Shown in pieces: positions 31,316 to 33,470 of a stretch of 33,470 bases of DNA. A model generated the notes under the pieces. That model saw nothing but the letters and a program-made list of their open reading frames with translations, did not search any database and had not been told where the DNA came from. The position numbers and the translations under genes were made by a program. This stretch comes from Sphingomonadaceae bacterium (GTDB taxonomy: Bacteria > Pseudomonadota > Alphaproteobacteria > Sphingomonadales > Sphingomonadaceae). Location: NCBI GenBank assembly GCA_020847445.1, contig JADLBY010000074.1, positions 1 through 33,470 of the forward strand, written 5' to 3'. Each line of letters starts with the position of its first letter. Position 1 is the stretch's first letter.

Positions 31316-32941
31316 TCAGGCCGTCGCCGATACGGCGTCAAGCGCCACGGTCTTCGCCCATTTATAGTCGGCCTTGCCATTGGCGGCGCGCTGCACCGTT
31401 TCCACGACGACGAGCTGGCGGGGCATTTTATACCCGGCCAGGCGCGAGCGGACAAAATCGATCAGCCCGGACTGGTCGATCAGGCTGCCCGGCTGCGGTG
31501 CGATCACACCGACAACGCGCTCTCCGAACCGTTCGTCGGGTACGCCGACCACCAGCGCATCCCATACTGTTTCATGGGCTTTCAGCGCCTCCTCCACCTC
31601 TTCGGGAAACACCTTTTCGCCGCCGGTGTTGATGCACACCGAGCCGCGCCCCAGCAGGATCAGCGATCCGTCGGCGGCCACCTGTGCAAAATCGCCGGGA
31701 AAGGCATAGCGCTCGCCGTTGATCGTGCGAAAGGTGCGCGCGCTCTTTTCCGGATCCTTGTAATATCCGACCGGCACGACCCCGCCATTGGCGATCATGC
31801 CGATTTCATCGGAGCCGGGCGGTATCGGTTCATCGCGCTCGTTGAAAACCCTGGTGGTCGGGTTGAAGGCAAATCTGGCAGTTTCGACGGGGGGCAAGGT
31901 GCGCGAGACAACCGACCCGCCCATCGCGCCTTCGGTCGACCCGATCGAATCGCGGATTTCGATGTCGAGATATTCGAGCAGCCCGCGTTTGACCTCGCTC
32001 GAAAACATGACACCCGACGATCCGATGACCTTGAGCGATGGCAGGTCGTACCGTTGCCCCCGCGCATCGGCCTCTCGCAACGCGGCGAGCATGGGCTTGG
32101 CAAAGGCATCGCCGACAATGGCGATCGCGGACACATTTTCGCGTCCGACAAACGCCCATATGGCATGGGGATCGAATTTCTCGTCGCTGATGGTCGCGAC
32201 CGCGCCGCCCGCGAAATGGGCAAAGAATGCGCCGATCCACATCCCCGTGCCGTGCATCAGCGGACAGGCCGGGAGCGATATTGGGGCCGCCTTTGTCGCA
32301 TTCAGGCCCAGCACGACGGTTTGCAGCAATTCGGGCGTGGGTTCGACCTCCGGGCCCAGCAGCGCCGATGCAATGCCGCGGGTCAGGTCACCATGGCGGT
32401 ACATCACGCCCTTGGGCATGCCCGTGGTGCCGCCGGTGTAGATCATGTAGATATCGTCTTCGCTGTAATCGAGACGGGGCAGGGGAGGATTGGAGGCGAT
32501 CAGCCCTTCAAAATCGAGCGCTCCATCCAGATGCCCGTCGGTGCCATCGTCGATCCGTATGAACAGCTTCACATCGGGCAAGCGGTCGCGGATCGAAGCC
32601 AGCCGGTGGGCGAAGCGGGCATCGAAAAACACCGCTTCGACATCGCCATTGTCGAACAGGTAGGACAATTCATGTTCGACATAGCGGTAATTGACGTTGA
32701 TCGGCACCGTTCTCGCCTTGAACGAAGCGAATTGCGCTTCCAGATAGGCAGCTGAATTATGCGCATAGATGGCCGTCTTCGCGTCGGGTTTCAGACCGGC
32801 ACCAACCAGCGCGCTGGCCAGCCGTGCCGAACGGTCTTCATAATCCCGCCAGTTGCGATGCGTTTCGCCATGGATCAACGCGACCTGATCGGGAACAAGC
32901 GAAGCCACGGTCTCGAATATGTCGGTAAAATGCCAGATCAT
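31316..32941 (-). CDS. Acyl-CoA synthetase (AMP-forming, FadD-like)
   Basis: A 541-residue ANL-superfamily ligase that activates a carboxylic acid with ATP and CoA through an acyl-AMP. The P-loop is TGGTTGMPKG (169-178); the acyl-AMP motif DSIGSTEGAMGG and the hinge region around GDFAQVAADGSLILLGRGSVCINTGGEKVFPEEVEEAL are complete. The C-terminal catalytic lysine is probably Lys523 in RAANGKADYKWAK. The substrate (fatty, steroid-side-chain or other acid) cannot be told; similar sequences are annotated as generic acyl-CoA synthetases. It is a single gene between the small secreted protein and rpsB, with no beta-oxidation partners in view. Confidence 0.9.
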   Translation of the reverse strand: MIWHFTDIFETVASLVPDQVALIHGETHRNWRDYEDRSARLASALVGAGLKPDAKTAIYAHNSAAYLEAQFASFKARTVPINVNYRYVEHELSYLFDNGDVEAVFFDARFAHRLASIRDRLPDVKLFIRIDDGTDGHLDGALDFEGLIASNPPLPRLDYSEDDIYMIYTGGTTGMPKGVMYRHGDLTRGIASALLGPEVEPTPELLQTVVLGLNATKAAPISLPACPLMHGTGMWIGAFFAHFAGGAVATISDEKFDPHAIWAFVGRENVSAIAIVGDAFAKPMLAALREADARGQRYDLPSLKVIGSSGVMFSSEVKRGLLEYLDIEIRDSIGSTEGAMGGSVVSRTLPPVETARFAFNPTTRVFNERDEPIPPGSDEIGMIANGGVVPVGYYKDPEKSARTFRTINGERYAFPGDFAQVAADGSLILLGRGSVCINTGGEKVFPEEVEEALKAHETVWDALVVGVPDERFGERVVGVIAPQPGSLIDQSGLIDFVRSRLAGYKMPRQLVVVETVQRAANGKADYKWAKTVALDAVSATA

Positions 32942-33051
32942 CCTTCCCTCTCCTCAAAGCGAAGTTTCCACTTGGGCAACAGAGTAATGGCAATGCGCGG
33001 CTTTTCAAGCCAAGCCTTTGGCCCGGATCGCGCCATTTCGCGCCACGCCTA

Positions 33052-33080
33052 TTGACCTTTCGGGCAGGTTTCGCTAACGG
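33052..33080 (+). promoter_or_regulatory. Probable rpsB promoter
   Basis: TTGACC (33052-33057) and TAACGG (33075-33080) are separated by 17 bp. Transcription would start about 100 nt before the rpsB start codon, leaving room for the structured leader described next. Confidence 0.5.
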
Positions 33081-33095
33081 CCCGCGCATTCCACA

Positions 33096-33158
33096 TGGAA
33101 AGCGCACATACCGGTGCCTTTGCCGTAACCAGTTTGCGGCCTTGGTTCTTGCTTTCCA
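33096..33158 (+). ncRNA. Structured rpsB leader (possible S2 autoregulatory element)
   Basis: In the rpsB leader, tggaaagc (33096-33103) pairs perfectly with gctttcca (33151-33158) and encloses a smaller aacca/tggtt stem (33127-33131 with 33143-33147). The element ends 12 bp before the aaggag ribosome site (33171-33176). In E. coli S2 represses its own mRNA through the rpsB leader; a comparable role here is inferred from position. Confidence 0.4.
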
Positions 33159-33184
33159 GAGGTTCAACCGGAAGGAGAAAGACT

Positions 33185-33470
33185 ATGGCGGCACCTGTCG
33201 TCACCATGCACCAATTGCTCGAGGCCGGAGCGCATTTCGGCCACCAGACCCACCGTTGGAACCCGCGCATGAAGCCGTATATCTTCGGCGCGCGCAACGG
33301 CGTTCACATTCTCGACCTGTCGCAGACCGTTCCGCTTTTCGCGCGCGCTCTCGATTTCGTCGCTGCAACCGTTCAGGCAGGCGGCAAGGTATTGTTCGTC
33401 GGCACCAAGCGCCAGGCGCAGGCCCCGATCGCTGATGCTGCCCGCGCTTCGGGCCAGCATTTCGTCAACC
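33185..33470 (+). CDS. rpsB: 30S ribosomal protein S2, 3'-truncated by window edge
   Basis: The first 95 residues of S2 are visible: [40 protein letters not shown] is the family signature. The RNA-contacting His and Arg residues and the following helix ([32 protein letters not shown]) are normal. The ATG at 33185 has an aaggag ribosome site. The rest of the gene, and usually tsf, would follow beyond the window. Confidence 0.97.
   Translation, partial: MAAPVVTMHQLLEAGAHFGHQTHRWNPRMKPYIFGARNGVHILDLSQTVPLFARALDFVAATVQAGGKVLFVGTKRQAQAPIADAARASGQHFVN

Overview
The window is chromosomal DNA from an alphaproteobacterium, most likely a member of the Sphingomonadales (Sphingopyxis/Sphingorhabdus-like). 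I base this on gene content and protein style: RNase E with a large acidic insertion in its S1 domain, an Amidase_3 protein beside rne, the dnaX-ybaB overlap, the lon-HU order and a GTTC-N7-GTTC LexA box. Genus-level placement is an impression, not a measurement.

Layout. Positions 1-1973 are the left chromosomal flank: the 3' part of an FHS-family sugar transporter gene and a convergent secreted endonuclease/exonuclease/phosphatase-family gene. Positions 2112-15355 form an integrated genomic island of about 13.2 kb. It is bounded by a 17-bp perfect direct repeat (tggttccccggtaagga). The right copy is the 3' end of a complete tRNA-Gln(CTG) gene on the minus strand; the left copy lies 130 bp before a tyrosine-integrase gene. 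Excision between the copies would rebuild the order EEP gene, tRNA-Gln, ppx.

The left third of the island is a mobility/replication module: integrase, an unknown protein, an AlpA-like HTH protein and a RepA-like hexameric helicase. It is followed by about 560 bp of gene-free DNA rich in dyads. The rest is a heavy-metal efflux cargo of seven minus-strand genes: small CDF exporter, DUF3703 protein, His-rich CzcI-like periplasmic protein, CzcC, CzcB, CzcA and CzcD. These read away from a divergent MerR-family regulator (Cys77/112/120, CadR/PbrR-like). The shared intergenic region holds a textbook MerR promoter with a 19-bp spacer over a 21-bp dyad. A small XRE regulator and a two-TM mini-protein sit near the tRNA end. 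No relaxase or conjugation genes are visible.

Positions 15583-33470 are ordinary core genome: ppx/gppA-rlmE (overlapping), a ScsC/DsbA-like thiol oxidoreductase, an M48 protease with TPR-like repeats, rne, an N-acetylmuramoyl-L-alanine amidase, dnaX-ybaB (overlapping), lon, HU, an SOS-box-associated small membrane protein, a secreted M20 peptidase, a small secreted protein, an acyl-CoA synthetase and the start of rpsB.

Points most worth a second look are the LexA-type box inside an apparent promoter for an uncharacterised 83-residue single-TM protein (28973-29284), the tRNA-Gln island with its dyad-rich region next to RepA, the MerR-driven czc operon, the inverted repeats between lon and HU, and a structured leader ahead of rpsB.
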